Shown here: positions 24,261 through 32,182 of the stretch, piece by piece
Position numbering within the stretch: position 1 is the first letter of the stretch
Layout: each line of letters begins with the position of its first letter
From: CAVVNN01 sp963749605
GTDB taxonomy: Bacteria; Actinomycetota; Thermoleophilia; Solirubrobacterales; 70-9
DNA length: 64,000 nucleotides
Assembly (NCBI GenBank): GCA_963749605.1
Contig: CAVVNN010000002.1
Location: forward strand, 930,001-994,000
Direction of reading: 5' to 3'
The notes under the pieces: model-generated
The model's input: only the letters and a program-made list of their open reading frames with translations
Told to the model about the DNA's origin: nothing
The model's database searches: none
Position numbers and translations under genes: made by a program

Positions 24261-25262
24261 ATGGCCTCTCCAACCACTCCCACCTCCGCCGCGCCCGACG
24301 TCCAGGCTTCGCTGCCGGCGACCCAGGTGAGCCTCTCGCGGGTCGGCGTAACCGGGGTCGAGAAGGTGATCCGAGTAAAGGCGGACGGCGCCGAGAACCT
24401 CTTCCACGCCGAATTCGAGTGCTTCGTCGACCTCGAGCCCCAGCAGGCAGGCGTCCACATGTCGCGCTTCGAGGAGGTCGTCGGCGAGGCGATCGACGAG
24501 GTCGTGCTCGGAGAGGCGTTCCGCGCCGAGACGCTCGCCGCCCACATCGCCCTGCGGGTGCGCGAGCGCCAGGGCGGCCTACGTGCCGAGGTCTCCGTCA
24601 CCGCGCGCTACCCCGAGACCGTCTCCACCCCCGCCAGCGGCCTCCGCACCCAGGAGATCTACGGCCTCTTCGGCACCGCGGTCGCCTCCGAGCAGGGGAC
24701 GCGGACGCTGACAGGGGTGCAGGCGCAGGGGATGACCGCCTGCCCGTGCGCGCAGGAGATGGTCGCCGGGCTGGCCCGCGAACGGCTTGCCGAGCAGGGC
24801 TTCGACAGCGAGGAGATCGAGCGGATCGTCGAGGCCGTGCCGATCGCCACCCACAACCAGCGCGGCATCGGCACGCTGTGGATCGGCTGCCCGGAGGGCG
24901 GCGACGCCTGGGTCGACGCGCCGGAGCTGCTGCGCATCGTCGAGCAGTCGATGAGCTCGGAGATCTACGAGCTGATGAAGCGGCCGGACGAGCTGGCCGT
25001 GGTCGCCAAGGCCCACTCGCAGCCGCGCTTCGTCGAGGACTGCGTGCGGGAGATGGTGCGGCGCGTGGTCGAGGACTACCCACAGCTGCCGGCCGAAGCC
25101 TTCGTCATGGCCCGCCAGGAGAACCTGGAGACGATCCACCGCCACAACGTCGTCGCCGAGCGCTACGGCCTCTTCGCCGACCTCCGCGAGGAGCTGGCGA
25201 GCGGCGAGCACCAGCGCCGCCACCTGACTATGCGCGAGTGGCTGGAGGCGCCGAGCGCCTAG
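24261..25262 (+). CDS. folE2: GTP cyclohydrolase I type IB (FolE2)
   Basis: 333 residues from ATG 24261; the open frame begins at TTG 24240 but that part is AT-rich promoter-like sequence (CTTTATAAG). The FolE2/MptA fold is shown by QVSLSRVGVTGVEKVIRV, FVDLEPQQAGVHMSRFEEV, the metal-binding MTACPCAQEM and the block IATHNQRGIGT. C-terminal AFVMARQENLETIHRHNVVAE is also diagnostic. The enzyme makes dihydroneopterin triphosphate, the first step of folate and queuosine-type pathways, and replaces FolE when zinc is limiting. It diverges from rpoD and overlaps pgsA by 35 bases at the 3' ends. Confidence 0.92.
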   Translation: MASPTTPTSAAPDVQASLPATQVSLSRVGVTGVEKVIRVKADGAENLFHAEFECFVDLEPQQAGVHMSRFEEVVGEAIDEVVLGEAFRAETLAAHIALRVRERQGGLRAEVSVTARYPETVSTPASGLRTQEIYGLFGTAVASEQGTRTLTGVQAQGMTACPCAQEMVAGLARERLAEQGFDSEEIERIVEAVPIATHNQRGIGTLWIGCPEGGDAWVDAPELLRIVEQSMSSEIYELMKRPDELAVVAKAHSQPRFVEDCVREMVRRVVEDYPQLPAEAFVMARQENLETIHRHNVVAERYGLFADLREELASGEHQRRHLTMREWLEAPSA

Positions 25263-25800
25263 CCTGGCGCTCCTCTTCGATTCGGCGGCGCAGGCCGAGG
25301 AAGTAGTCGGCGCCGCTGACGATGGTGGCGACGACGGCGCAGTAGACGAGGAGGTTGACCCAGAGCGGCGCGGGGTTCTCGGCGATCAGGGCGAAGACGG
25401 CGGCGATCTGGAGGACCGTCTTGACCTTGCCCAGCCAGCTTGCGGCGATCACGATGCCGCGCTCGGCGGCGATCGCGCGCAGGCCGGTGACGGCGATCTC
25501 GCGGGCGATGATCACCATCGCGACCCAGGCTTCGAGCCGGTGCAGGGAGACGAGCGAGACCAGCGCGGCGACGATCAGCAGCTTGTCGGCGAACGGGTCC
25601 ATCAGCTTGCCGAAGGTGGTGACGGCGTCGCGGGAGCGGGCGAAGTAGCCGTCGAGGCCGTCGGTCAGCGCCGCCAGCGCGAACACGCCGGCGGCGAGCG
25701 CGTCGCCGTTCGGCGTCTCCCCCAGCAGCGCCACGACGACGACGGGCACCGCGAGGATGCGCATCAGGGTGAGGAAGTTGGGGAGGTTGAGCGGGAACAT
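25228..25800 (-). CDS. pgsA: CDP-diacylglycerol-glycerol-3-phosphate phosphatidyltransferase
   Basis: 190 residues with the CDP-alcohol phosphotransferase motif DGLDGYFARSRDAVTTFGKL followed by MDPFADK, i.e. D-G-x2-A-R-x8-G-x3-D-x3-D. The N terminus LNLPNFLTLMRILAVPVVVV is the typical first helix; four or five further helices follow. It makes phosphatidylglycerophosphate, the precursor of phosphatidylglycerol and cardiolipin, at the inner membrane. The 3' end overlaps folE2 convergently. The start is 4 bases after the MMPL gene's stop, so the two may be co-transcribed. Confidence 0.93.
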   Translation of the reverse strand: MFPLNLPNFLTLMRILAVPVVVVALLGETPNGDALAAGVFALAALTDGLDGYFARSRDAVTTFGKLMDPFADKLLIVAALVSLVSLHRLEAWVAMVIIAREIAVTGLRAIAAERGIVIAASWLGKVKTVLQIAAVFALIAENPAPLWVNLLVYCAVVATIVSGADYFLGLRRRIEEERQARRSAPPATRA

Positions 25801-25804
25801 CCGC

Positions 25805-28003
25805 TCAGTCCTCTCGCTCCGCTGCGAGAGCCGCGTCGCGGCGGGCGAAGAACTCCTCGCCCTCGATGCTTATGCGGGGGACGATCCGGCCCAGCCATCG
25901 CGGCAGCCACCAGGCGCGGCGGCCCAGCAGGACCATCACCGCCGGCACCAGCAGGCAGCGGACCAGGGTCGAGTCGATCGCGATCGCCACCGCCAGGCCG
26001 ACCCCGAACTCCTTCACCACCGGGGAGCCGTTGAGGACGAAGCTGGTGAAGACGCAGACCATGATCGCCGCCGCCGAGGTGATCACCCGGCCGGTGTTGG
26101 CCAGCCCTTCGGTCACCGCCCGCTTCTCGTCGCCGGTCTGCGTGTAGTGCTCGCGCATCTGGGTGAGGAGGAAGACCTCGTAGTCCATCGAGAGCCCGAA
26201 GAGGATCGCGAACATCAGCAGCGGCACGAAGCTGACGATTGGGATCGAGTGGTCGAGGCCGACCAGCGAAACGCCCCAGCCGAGCTGGAAGACCGCGGTC
26301 ACCACCCCGTAGGCGGCGGCGACCGAGAGCAGGTTCATCGCCGCCGCCTTGACCGGCACCAGCAGCGAGCGGAAGGCGAGCAGGAGAACGATGAAGCTGA
26401 GGCCGACGACGATCGCGATCATCAGCGGAAGCTTGTCGGAGATCTGGGTGGCGAGGTCGATGTAGCCGGCGGTCTGGCCGCCGACGTAGGCCTGCGCCGC
26501 GGTCCCCGCCAGCGCCTTCGGGATCTCGGTGTCGCGCAGGCCTTCGACCAGTTCGACCGTGGCGTTGGCCCACGGCTCCGACTTCGCGATCACCGTGAAG
26601 ACCGCGACCGTCCCCTGCCTGTCGAAGGTTGGTTCGCTGACCGCGGCGACATCGGGGGCGGCGCCGATCTGCTTCTCCAGCCCCGGCAGCACCTTCTGCG
26701 CTTCCGCCGGCGAGGCGAATTCGGAGGCGACCAGCAGCGGCCCGTTGACGCCCGGCCCGAAGCCCTTGTTGAGTCCGTCGTAGGCCTGGCGCGAGGTGGT
26801 GTCCTTGGGAAGCGCGCTGATGTCGTTCTGCCCCAGTTCGAGCTGGAAGACCGGCAGCGCCAGCACCACCAGCACCACCAGGGCGGCGATCGCCGAGCGC
26901 CACGGCCGCGCCGCGACGCCGTCGGCCCAGCGCAGCCAGCCATGGGGCTTCTTGTCATCGGGGTGGGTCTTGCCGAGCTGCACCCGCAGCGAGTCGATGC
27001 GCGGGCCGAGCGCCCCGAGCATCGCCGGCAGCAGCGTCGCCGCGGCGCGAGACGGCGACGACGACCGCGATCGCCGCGGTGAAGCCGAGCGTCGCCGACC
27101 AGCGGGATCCCGGCGAAGGCGAGCGAGCAGAGCGCGATCACCACGGTGAAGCCGGCGAAGACAACGGCGCCGCCGGCCGTCGCGGTCGCCCGCGCGATCG
27201 ACTCGTGCAGCTCCATCCCGTCGCGCGAGCTGCAGTTTGTGGCGGGTGACGATGAACAGCGCGTAGTCGATCCCGACGCCGAGCCCGATCATCGTCGCCA
27301 GGGTGGAGGCGACTCCCGGCACCTGGACCACGTGCTCCAGCAGGCGGATGATCGAGAGCGCGCAGGCGAGGCCGAGCACCGCGGAGACGATCGGCAGCAT
27401 CATCGCCGTCGCGGTGCCGAAGGCGAAGAGCAGGATGATTACCGCGGCAGTGAGGCCGACCGCCTCGCTGACCTCGGTCGCGGGCTTGGAGAGCTGCTGG
27501 CCGACGTAGGCGCCGACGGAGGTGTGCAGGCCCGCCGCGCGCGCCGGCGCCGCCGCGTCGAGGACCTTCTGCGCCTGCTCTTCGTCGAGTTCGCCGGGCC
27601 CGACGCCGAGGACGACCGGGATGTAGCCGATCGTGCCGTCCTTGCTGAGGAAGGCGGCCCCCGCCGGGCTGAGCGGGCTGAGCGCCGAGTTGACCTCGGG
27701 CAGCGCTTCGAGGCGCTTCACGGTTTCGGCGACGGCGCTGGAGTAACTCGGCTCGGCCAGCGTCCCCTTGGTCGCTTCGATCACCAGCGGGTTGCTGCCG
27801 TAGGCCTGTTCGGGCAGGTTGTCTTCGAGCAGTTCCGTCGCCTTGGTCGAGTCGGTGCCCGGCAGGGTCAGGTTTTCGCTGGTCTTGCTGCCCGAGGCCT
27901 GGCCGATCGCGAGCAGGGCGATCGCGACGACCAGCCACGCCGCGATCACCGGCCAGTGATGGCGCGAACAGAAGCGCCCAATCGCATACAGCGGCGCGGT
28001 CAT
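25805..28003 (-). CDS. MMPL-family RND-like exporter, middle disturbed by compensating frameshifts
   Basis: The frame stays open for 732 codons, but residues about 257-320 are nonsense in frame 1. The correct protein appears in another frame as MELHESIARATATAGGAVVFAGFTVVIALC, split here. Extra bases near 27226 and 27097, and a restoring change near 27050, explain this. Before it: SRHHWPVIAAWLVVAIALLA, the first large loop, and IGLGVGIDYALFIVTRHK. After it: AAATLLPAMLGALGPRIDS, the second loop, and the second half VPLLMFAILFGLSMDYEVFLLTQ, split. This is the two-repeat 12-helix MmpL/HpnN architecture, which exports lipids or small molecules. It overlaps the ferritin-like lipoprotein start (ATGA, 28000-28003). 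Confidence 0.82.
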   Translation of the reverse strand: MTAPLYAIGRFCSRHHWPVIAAWLVVAIALLAIGQASGSKTSENLTLPGTDSTKATELLEDNLPEQAYGSNPLVIEATKGTLAEPSYSSAVAETVKRLEALPEVNSALSPLSPAGAAFLSKDGTIGYIPVVLGVGPGELDEEQAQKVLDAAAPARAAGLHTSVGAYVGQQLSKPATEVSEAVGLTAAVIILLFAFGTATAMMLPIVSAVLGLACALSIIRLLEHVVQVPGVASTLATMIGLGVGIDYALFIVTRHKLQLARRDGAARVDRAGDRDGRRRRCLRRLHRGDRALLARLRRDPAGRRRSASPRRSRSSSPSRAAATLLPAMLGALGPRIDSLRVQLGKTHPDDKKPHGWLRWADGVAARPWRSAIAALVVLVVLALPVFQLELGQNDISALPKDTTSRQAYDGLNKGFGPGVNGPLLVASEFASPAEAQKVLPGLEKQIGAAPDVAAVSEPTFDRQGTVAVFTVIAKSEPWANATVELVEGLRDTEIPKALAGTAAQAYVGGQTAGYIDLATQISDKLPLMIAIVVGLSFIVLLLAFRSLLVPVKAAAMNLLSVAAAYGVVTAVFQLGWGVSLVGLDHSIPIVSFVPLLMFAILFGLSMDYEVFLLTQMREHYTQTGDEKRAVTEGLANTGRVITSAAAIMVCVFTSFVLNGSPVVKEFGVGLAVAIAIDSTLVRCLLVPAVMVLLGRRAWWLPRWLGRIVPRISIEGEEFFARRDAALAAERED

Positions 28004-28584
28004 GCGCGCATCATCGCCTCAGGGGCGGGCGTCGTGCCCGCCTCGAACGGCTCCGGCACGGAGGCGAGCGGGCCGGCGCCGAGGACCTGGCGCAGAAGGA
28101 CCAGGTGCTGGGCCTGGTTGGCGGCGATCGAGCTCAGCAGCGAGCGCGGCCAGGGGGTGGAGAGCTTGGAGACCTCGACCAGGCACCCCGCGACGCCCCT
28201 GCTTTCGCGTTCGTAGGCGAAGACGAGGAAGTCGGCGCGGCTCTTCACCCCGGTGTAGTCGAGGGCTTCCCTCTCGGCGGCGATCTTTTCGCCGTCGACT
28301 TCGCCCCCGAGGCCGCGGATCGCCTTGGTCAGCGCGTCGACGTGTTCCTGGGCCTGGGCGCGGAACTGGCGCAGCAGGGCGGTGCCGGCCCGCCCGGGAA
28401 GCGAGAGCCCGTGGGCGTAAGCGTCGGCCGTCCCCAGTTCGCGCGCGATCGCGTTGTTGACCAGGTCGGCGTCGGCTTCCTTTTCGCTTTCGGCCGGCGC
28501 GGCGGCCCCTCCCCCACCGCCGCAGCCCGCTGGCGCGAGGAGGGCGAGCGCCGCGAGGGCGAACGTGATTCTGTACTTGGCCAT
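28000..28584 (-). CDS. ferritin-like-domain lipoprotein
   Basis: Start chosen at ATG 28584 (MAKYRITFALAALALLAPAG) because it gives a clean lipoprotein signal with lipobox PAGC; an upstream ATG at 28623 lies inside the palindromic repeat. The mature part of about 175 residues is helical: ADLVNNAIARELGTADAYAHGL, FRAQAQEHVDALTKAIRGLGG, DFLVFAYERESRGVAGCL and IAANQAQHLVLLRQVLG. E, H and ExxH-like positions suit the Ferritin_2 four-helix fold, but full metal-ligand conservation is not obvious. Coupled to the MMPL exporter, it may be its periplasmic-side accessory. Confidence 0.75.
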   Translation of the reverse strand: MAKYRITFALAALALLAPAGCGGGGGAAAPAESEKEADADLVNNAIARELGTADAYAHGLSLPGRAGTALLRQFRAQAQEHVDALTKAIRGLGGEVDGEKIAAEREALDYTGVKSRADFLVFAYERESRGVAGCLVEVSKLSTPWPRSLLSSIAANQAQHLVLLRQVLGAGPLASVPEPFEAGTTPAPEAMMRA

Positions 28585-29344
28585 GGAGGAGGCGAAGCCT
28601 ACGGCGACTGATGAGTTGACCACGCTATCGGGGGGTCAACTCATCAGTCGTGCAAGTTCGCAGCCGCGTGAGGGGCTGACGAAGCTGGCCGCCGAGGTCC
28701 ACGCCTGCCGCCGCTGCCCGCGGCTGGTCGAGTGGCGGGAGGCATGCGCCGCCGATCCGCCGCGCCGCTTCCGCGGGGAGGACTACTGGGCGCGGCCGCT
28801 GGACGGCTTCGGCGACCCGCAGGCCCGGCTCGCGATCGTCGGCCTCGCCCCCGCCGCCCACGGCGCCAACCGCACCGGCCGCATGTTCACCGGCGACCGC
28901 TCGGGAGAGTGGCTCTACGCAGCCCTGCACCGGGCGGGGCTCGCGAACCGGCCCGAGTCGGTGCGCCGCGGCGACCCGCTGCGCCTCACCGGCGCCTACG
29001 TCACCGCGGTCGTCCGCTGCGCCCCTCCCGCCAACAGGCCGACCCCGGCCGAGCGCGACAACTGCCTCCCCTACCTGGAGCGCGAGCTGGCGCTGCTGGA
29101 GCGCTGCCGAGTCGTCCTCGCCCTCGGCGCCTTCGCCTGGGACGGCGCCCTGCGGGCGCTGCGCGCCCTCGGCGCCGAGACCCCGCGGCCACGGCCGAAG
29201 TTCGGCCACGGCGCCGAGGCCGCCGTCGGCCCCTGGCGCCTGCTCGGCAGCTACCACCCGAGCCAGCAGAACACCTTCACCGGCAGGCTGACCGCGCCGA
29301 TGCTCGACGCGGTCCTCGCCCGGGCGAAGGAGCTCGCCGGCTAG
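28583..29344 (+). CDS. uracil-DNA glycosylase, family 5 (UdgB-like)
   Basis: Core protein from LTKLAAEVHACRRCPRLVEW (Fe-S ligand CxxC) through IVGLAPAAHGANRTGRMFTG (motif A with Ala-Ala-His, typical of family 5) to LGSYHPSQQNTFTGRLT (motif B). Further Fe-S cysteines are CAPP and ERC. The enzyme removes uracil and other deaminated bases from DNA. The start is uncertain: ATG 28583 would translate through the palindromic element, and TTG 28616 lies inside it. The insertion of the repeat seems to have changed the 5' end. It ends 4 bases overlapping the convergent ArsR gene. Confidence 0.85.
   Translation: MEEAKPTATDELTTLSGGQLISRASSQPREGLTKLAAEVHACRRCPRLVEWREACAADPPRRFRGEDYWARPLDGFGDPQARLAIVGLAPAAHGANRTGRMFTGDRSGEWLYAALHRAGLANRPESVRRGDPLRLTGAYVTAVVRCAPPANRPTPAERDNCLPYLERELALLERCRVVLALGAFAWDGALRALRALGAETPRPRPKFGHGAEAAVGPWRLLGSYHPSQQNTFTGRLTAPMLDAVLARAKELAG
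28605..28650. repeat. long palindromic element, copy 2 (17-bp perfect arms)
   Basis: Arms CGACTGATGAGTTGACC (28605-28621) and its exact complement GGTCAACTCATCAGTCG (28634-28650) enclose ACGCTATCGGGG. The arm core CGACTGATGAGTT and the CTAT(A/C)GGGGGG centre match copy 1 at 17392-17451, while the outer and innermost bases differ in a paired way. This copy lies between divergent genes, so a terminator role cannot explain both copies. Confidence 0.85.
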
Positions 29345-29982
29345 GCCGACCGCGGCTTGGCGCCCTTCTTCTTCTCCGAGGCCGGCGTCCCGAAGCTCAT
29401 CATCGCCACCGTCGCGGAGACGCTCTCCTCGCCCTTCGACTTCGCCTTCCCCATGCGGCGCGCGCTCTCGGCTTTGATCTCGAGGACCCGGTCCAGGGTC
29501 TCGGCCAGCAGCCCGCCGAGGTCCCGCCAGCCCTGCTCGTCCACCTCCACCGGCGTCCAGCTCAGATGGTGCTCCTCCCGCGCATCGAAGGTGCCCGCCT
29601 TCAGCGAGGTCACCGCATCGTCCATGATCGTCTGCAGCAGGCTGGAGCTGAACCCCGGCTTGATCGAGGCGGGCAGCTTCGCCCATTCGGCGTCGTCGAG
29701 GAAGGCGCGCGAGGTCGCCCGGTAGTAGTGCTCGACCGCGCCGCGGCGCGGCTCCGTCTTGACCAGCTCGATGCAGTCGGACTCGAGTAGCACCTTGACG
29801 TGGTAGCTGACCTGGCTCAGCCCCTCGCCCAGCTCCTTGGACAGCTCGTTCGGGCTCGCGACCCGCTCGTTGAGGATCATCAGGGCCTGAAAGCGCAACG
29901 GGTGCGACAGCGCTTTGAACAGCTGCTGTTCGGCCTCCCTCCCGCGCTTGGTCTTGCTGATCGATTTGCTCTTCGGCGCCAA
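29341..29982 (-). CDS. ArsR-type winged-helix regulator
   Basis: The frame opens at 30009, but a strong SD (GCGGAGGAA) sits just before TTG 29982, giving MAPKSKSISKTKRG and 213 residues. The DNA-binding domain is FKALSHPLRFQALMILNERVASPNELSKELGEGLSQVSYHVKVLLE (read in parts), with winged-helix continuation VKTEPRRGAVEHYYRA. A long C-terminal domain (about residues 95-195) with LLQTIMDDAVTSLKAGTFD and LSWTPVEVDEQGW matches the HTH_20/ArsR-with-effector type common in actinobacteria. Ligand unknown. Confidence 0.8.
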   Translation of the reverse strand: MAPKSKSISKTKRGREAEQQLFKALSHPLRFQALMILNERVASPNELSKELGEGLSQVSYHVKVLLESDCIELVKTEPRRGAVEHYYRATSRAFLDDAEWAKLPASIKPGFSSSLLQTIMDDAVTSLKAGTFDAREEHHLSWTPVEVDEQGWRDLGGLLAETLDRVLEIKAESARRMGKAKSKGEESVSATVAMMSFGTPASEKKKGAKPRSA

Positions 29983-30062
29983 AGATTCCTCCGCTCGCTG
30001 TGGGCACATTGGGGTGACTTAACACTCCATGTTATTGCTTGCAAAGCCGGCCGGCCCTGCGG

Positions 30063-30680
30063 TTACGGGCGCCCGCGGAACAGCCGCCCGCCCGTGTAGA
30101 GGAAGAGGGCGAGCCACATGTACGGGGCGAGGCCTGCGTCGAGGAAGGCGACCGGGATCGAGGCAAGGAAGACCAGCGCCACGAAGGCCGAGCGGCGCTG
30201 GAGGACCTTGGCGACGGCGGGCTCCGTCTGCGCCAGCCCGGCGCGGTGGGCGTCGGTCGACATCAGCAGGCCGACCAGGGTGACGCCGCCGAGGTTCGCC
30301 GCGTAGAGCACCACCGCTGCGGTCTCCCCGCCGTGATCGCCGAGCACTTCGCTGCTGAACGGGATCAGCACGATCCAGGCCAAGTAGAAGAGATTGAGGC
30401 CGAGCAGCCGGCCGTCGAACCCGACCACGTCGCCGAAGAAGTGATGGTGGACGACCCAGAAGCGGCCGATCACCGCGAAGCTGAGCGCGAAGGCGAAGAG
30501 GCTCTGGCGCTGGCCCCAGAGCGCTTCGGCCAGGCTTTCGCCGTGCAGGTGCTTGGGCACGCCGAGGCCGAGCACCAGCAGCGTGATCGCGATCGCGAAG
30601 ACCCCGTCGCTGAAGGCGACGATCCGCGAGAACTCGACCTCGTTCTCCTCCCGTCGCCGGGCTGTCGCGACCCTGGACAC
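30063..30680 (-). CDS. TMEM175-family (DUF1211) potassium channel-like protein
   Basis: 205 residues, six membrane helices. The first helix has the family signature RIVAFSDGVFAIAITLLVL (FSDG-x3-I-x2-TLL), which in TMEM175 channels lines the K+ pore. FALSFAVIGRFWVVHHHFFG supplies the conserved W/HHH region of helix 3. Bacterial members are leak K+ channels; the classification is secure, the physiological role is not shown here. Confidence 0.88.
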   Translation of the reverse strand: MSRVATARRREENEVEFSRIVAFSDGVFAIAITLLVLGLGVPKHLHGESLAEALWGQRQSLFAFALSFAVIGRFWVVHHHFFGDVVGFDGRLLGLNLFYLAWIVLIPFSSEVLGDHGGETAAVVLYAANLGGVTLVGLLMSTDAHRAGLAQTEPAVAKVLQRRSAFVALVFLASIPVAFLDAGLAPYMWLALFLYTGGRLFRGRP

Positions 30681-30747
30681 GCCCAGATCATCGACACCGG
30701 GGGCGACGGAACCGCCGGCCCCAACCCTCCTAGAATGCAGAGACCCC

Positions 30748-30820
30748 GCCGACGTAGCTCAGCTGGTAGAGCACTTCACTCGTAATGAAGGGGTCCCCGG
30801 TTCGAATCCGGGCGTCGGCT
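30748..30820 (+). tRNA. tRNA-Thr (CGT)
   Basis: 73 nt. Acceptor GCCGACG with CGTCGGC, anticodon arm CTTCA-CTCGTAA-TGAAG reading CGT, T arm CCCGG-TTCGAAT-CCGGG, discriminator T, no encoded CCA. The stop codon of the convergent lipoprotein gene begins 2 bases beyond it. Confidence 0.96.
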
Positions 30821-30821
30821 C

Positions 30822-31766
30822 TCAGTCGATCGGCAAACTCGCCGCTGCGGCTGTCATGTCCTCGGCAATTGCCTTGGAGTGACCGCGAGAGACGAGCGTA
30901 AGCTTTCCCAGCGCGGTTACGGCAAGCAGGAGGCCCGGCTTCAGGCGGACGATGCTTTCGGGAGGCGCCGGGAGCGTGGCGAAGGACTGGCGCCGGCCGG
31001 AGTCGAGATCGACCGATGTCAGCTGTTGCTTGCCCACGCAGCAATGGGCAAGGGTCACCAAGGTCTTTTCGTTCAAGAACACCGGGGCCAGCCGGAACTG
31101 CGGGCCCAGTGGTTCGGAGAGCGAGCCACCCCCCGCTCCGAGATTGGCGAGCCTGATCGCCCTGCCGTCGTACACGGCGATCTGGCGCCCGCCAGGCGAC
31201 CAGTTGATCACGTTCTCGGGTGGCGTTCCCACCGACGGTTCCGACTCCAGCGGGATCGAGACGGCCCGGCCTGTGCGCAGCTCGCGAACGGTCAACGCTG
31301 CCCTGTATTCGATGTCGTTGCGGCGCGCCACTGAGACGTATGCAAGCTGCGTCTGGTCGGGACTCAGGGCCGGGCTGATCGCGTTCGCAAGCCCGCGCTT
31401 CTTCCCCGTCGCCAGATCGACTTCGTATAGCCGCGCCGGGTTCCCGTAGACGGAGACGAATGCATGTCGGCGATCCGGCGCCAGGGCGATCCCCTGCGGT
31501 CCGTAGTCCTCTATGCGCCGAGGTACCCGGCGAACGACGTCGCCCGCCCCATCGAGGACGAGCAGCTGCCCAGACTGGTCGCCAACCAGGAAGTCGCCCG
31601 GCGGAACCAGCGGGCGCCGATGCGAGCTCTGCGCGGCGACCGAGTTGGTCCTGGGCGTATCGCCGGTAGCTTCACTTTGAGAGCAAGCGGTTACACCGAT
31701 GGCCAGGGCGATCGCAGCTATCGGACCGAGAACGAGAAAGTGCCGGGATCTCCCGAACAAGCGCAC
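30822..31766 (-). CDS. beta-propeller lipoprotein
   Basis: 314 residues. Signal peptide FLVLGPIAAIALAIGVTAC with lipobox VTAC. The mature protein shows repeated beta-propeller-like units: GIALAPDRRHAFVSVYG, AISPALSPDQTQLAYVSVA, VINWSPGGRQIAVYDGRAI and later LVLDGAG-type strands, the TolB/PD40 'SPDG' pattern. A Cys pair (AHCCVGKQQL) is unusual. It is probably exposed on the outer face of the membrane; no enzyme motif was seen. Its 3' end touches tRNA-Thr. Confidence 0.72.
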   Translation of the reverse strand: MRLFGRSRHFLVLGPIAAIALAIGVTACSQSEATGDTPRTNSVAAQSSHRRPLVPPGDFLVGDQSGQLLVLDGAGDVVRRVPRRIEDYGPQGIALAPDRRHAFVSVYGNPARLYEVDLATGKKRGLANAISPALSPDQTQLAYVSVARRNDIEYRAALTVRELRTGRAVSIPLESEPSVGTPPENVINWSPGGRQIAVYDGRAIRLANLGAGGGSLSEPLGPQFRLAPVFLNEKTLVTLAHCCVGKQQLTSVDLDSGRRQSFATLPAPPESIVRLKPGLLLAVTALGKLTLVSRGHSKAIAEDMTAAAASLPID

Positions 31767-31808
31767 GCGTTGAGTCTATGGTCGCGGCCCGAGCGATTTG
31801 CTTCAATC

Positions 31809-31834
31809 GGATCACCAGAGAAAGGAGGTGGTCC
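31809..31834 (+). promoter_or_regulatory. extended Shine-Dalgarno held in a hairpin that mimics the 16S 3' end
   Basis: AGAAAGGAGGTGGTCC-type sequence (31817-31834) is complementary, with one wobble, to almost the whole anti-SD tail of 16S rRNA. Immediately upstream GGATCACC (31809-31816), itself identical to the 16S 3' end, pairs with GGTGGTCC (31827-31834), masking the SD in an 8-bp stem. It precedes a 14-codon ORF by the normal spacing. Confidence 0.6.
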
Positions 31835-31838
31835 TATT

Positions 31839-31883
31839 TTGAGTCACATGCTTGAGGGGACTCTGGAGGTGCAGGGCCGCTAG
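31839..31883 (+). CDS. 14-residue peptide ORF behind the hairpin-masked SD
   Basis: TTG AGT CAC ATG ... CGC TAG encodes MSHMLEGTLEVQGR. Spacing from GGAGG to TTG is about 13 bases, and to the internal ATG (31848) about 22. Too short for normal gene callers. It may be a leader peptide, a ribosome-state sensor or a true microprotein. The downstream 115 bases contain no longer frame and lead to a terminator at 31999-32024, so the unit looks self-contained. Confidence 0.4.
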   Translation: MSHMLEGTLEVQGR

Positions 31884-31998
31884 GCGCCGCACTGGTTCGG
31901 GCGCCCGGCGGAATCCACCCCGGGCACCGGCGAGCAGAGGAAGACCGGGCTTTGTCCCACCCGGCCGTGGTTTCCGCGCTCGTTCCCAAGCACCAGGG

Positions 31999-32024
31999 CA
32001 AGGGCCGCCTCCGGGCGGCCCTTG
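31999..32024 (+). terminator. strong hairpin, likely terminator
   Basis: CAAGGGCCGCC (31999-32009) pairs perfectly with GGCGGCCCTTG (32014-32024) around TCCG, followed by TTCGTTCG rather than a pure T-run. It closes the region after the 14-codon ORF. Confidence 0.6.
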
Positions 32025-32058
32025 TTCGTTCGTCGGCCCGCTGCTCGAGGCGCCGAGC
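32009..32058 (+). repeat. 50-base sequence shared with 54809-54860
   Basis: CTCCGGGCGGCCCTTG, then TCG..TC.TCG..CC.GCTG..CGAGGC.CCGA, agrees base for base at about 80-85% of positions with the stretch at 54809-54860. In both places it follows the descending arm of a GC hairpin and lies outside genes. Confidence 0.6.
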
Positions 32059-32182
32059 GTCAACGCCTGCTTTCCTGTGCGGCGGAACGGAGGCGATCGG
32101 GCTGGGCCTTTGGCGCGACCGCTGCAGGCGCGGAATGTCGGAGGTGCGACATGCATACGGAAGTTGACGAGAGCCCGCCCGC

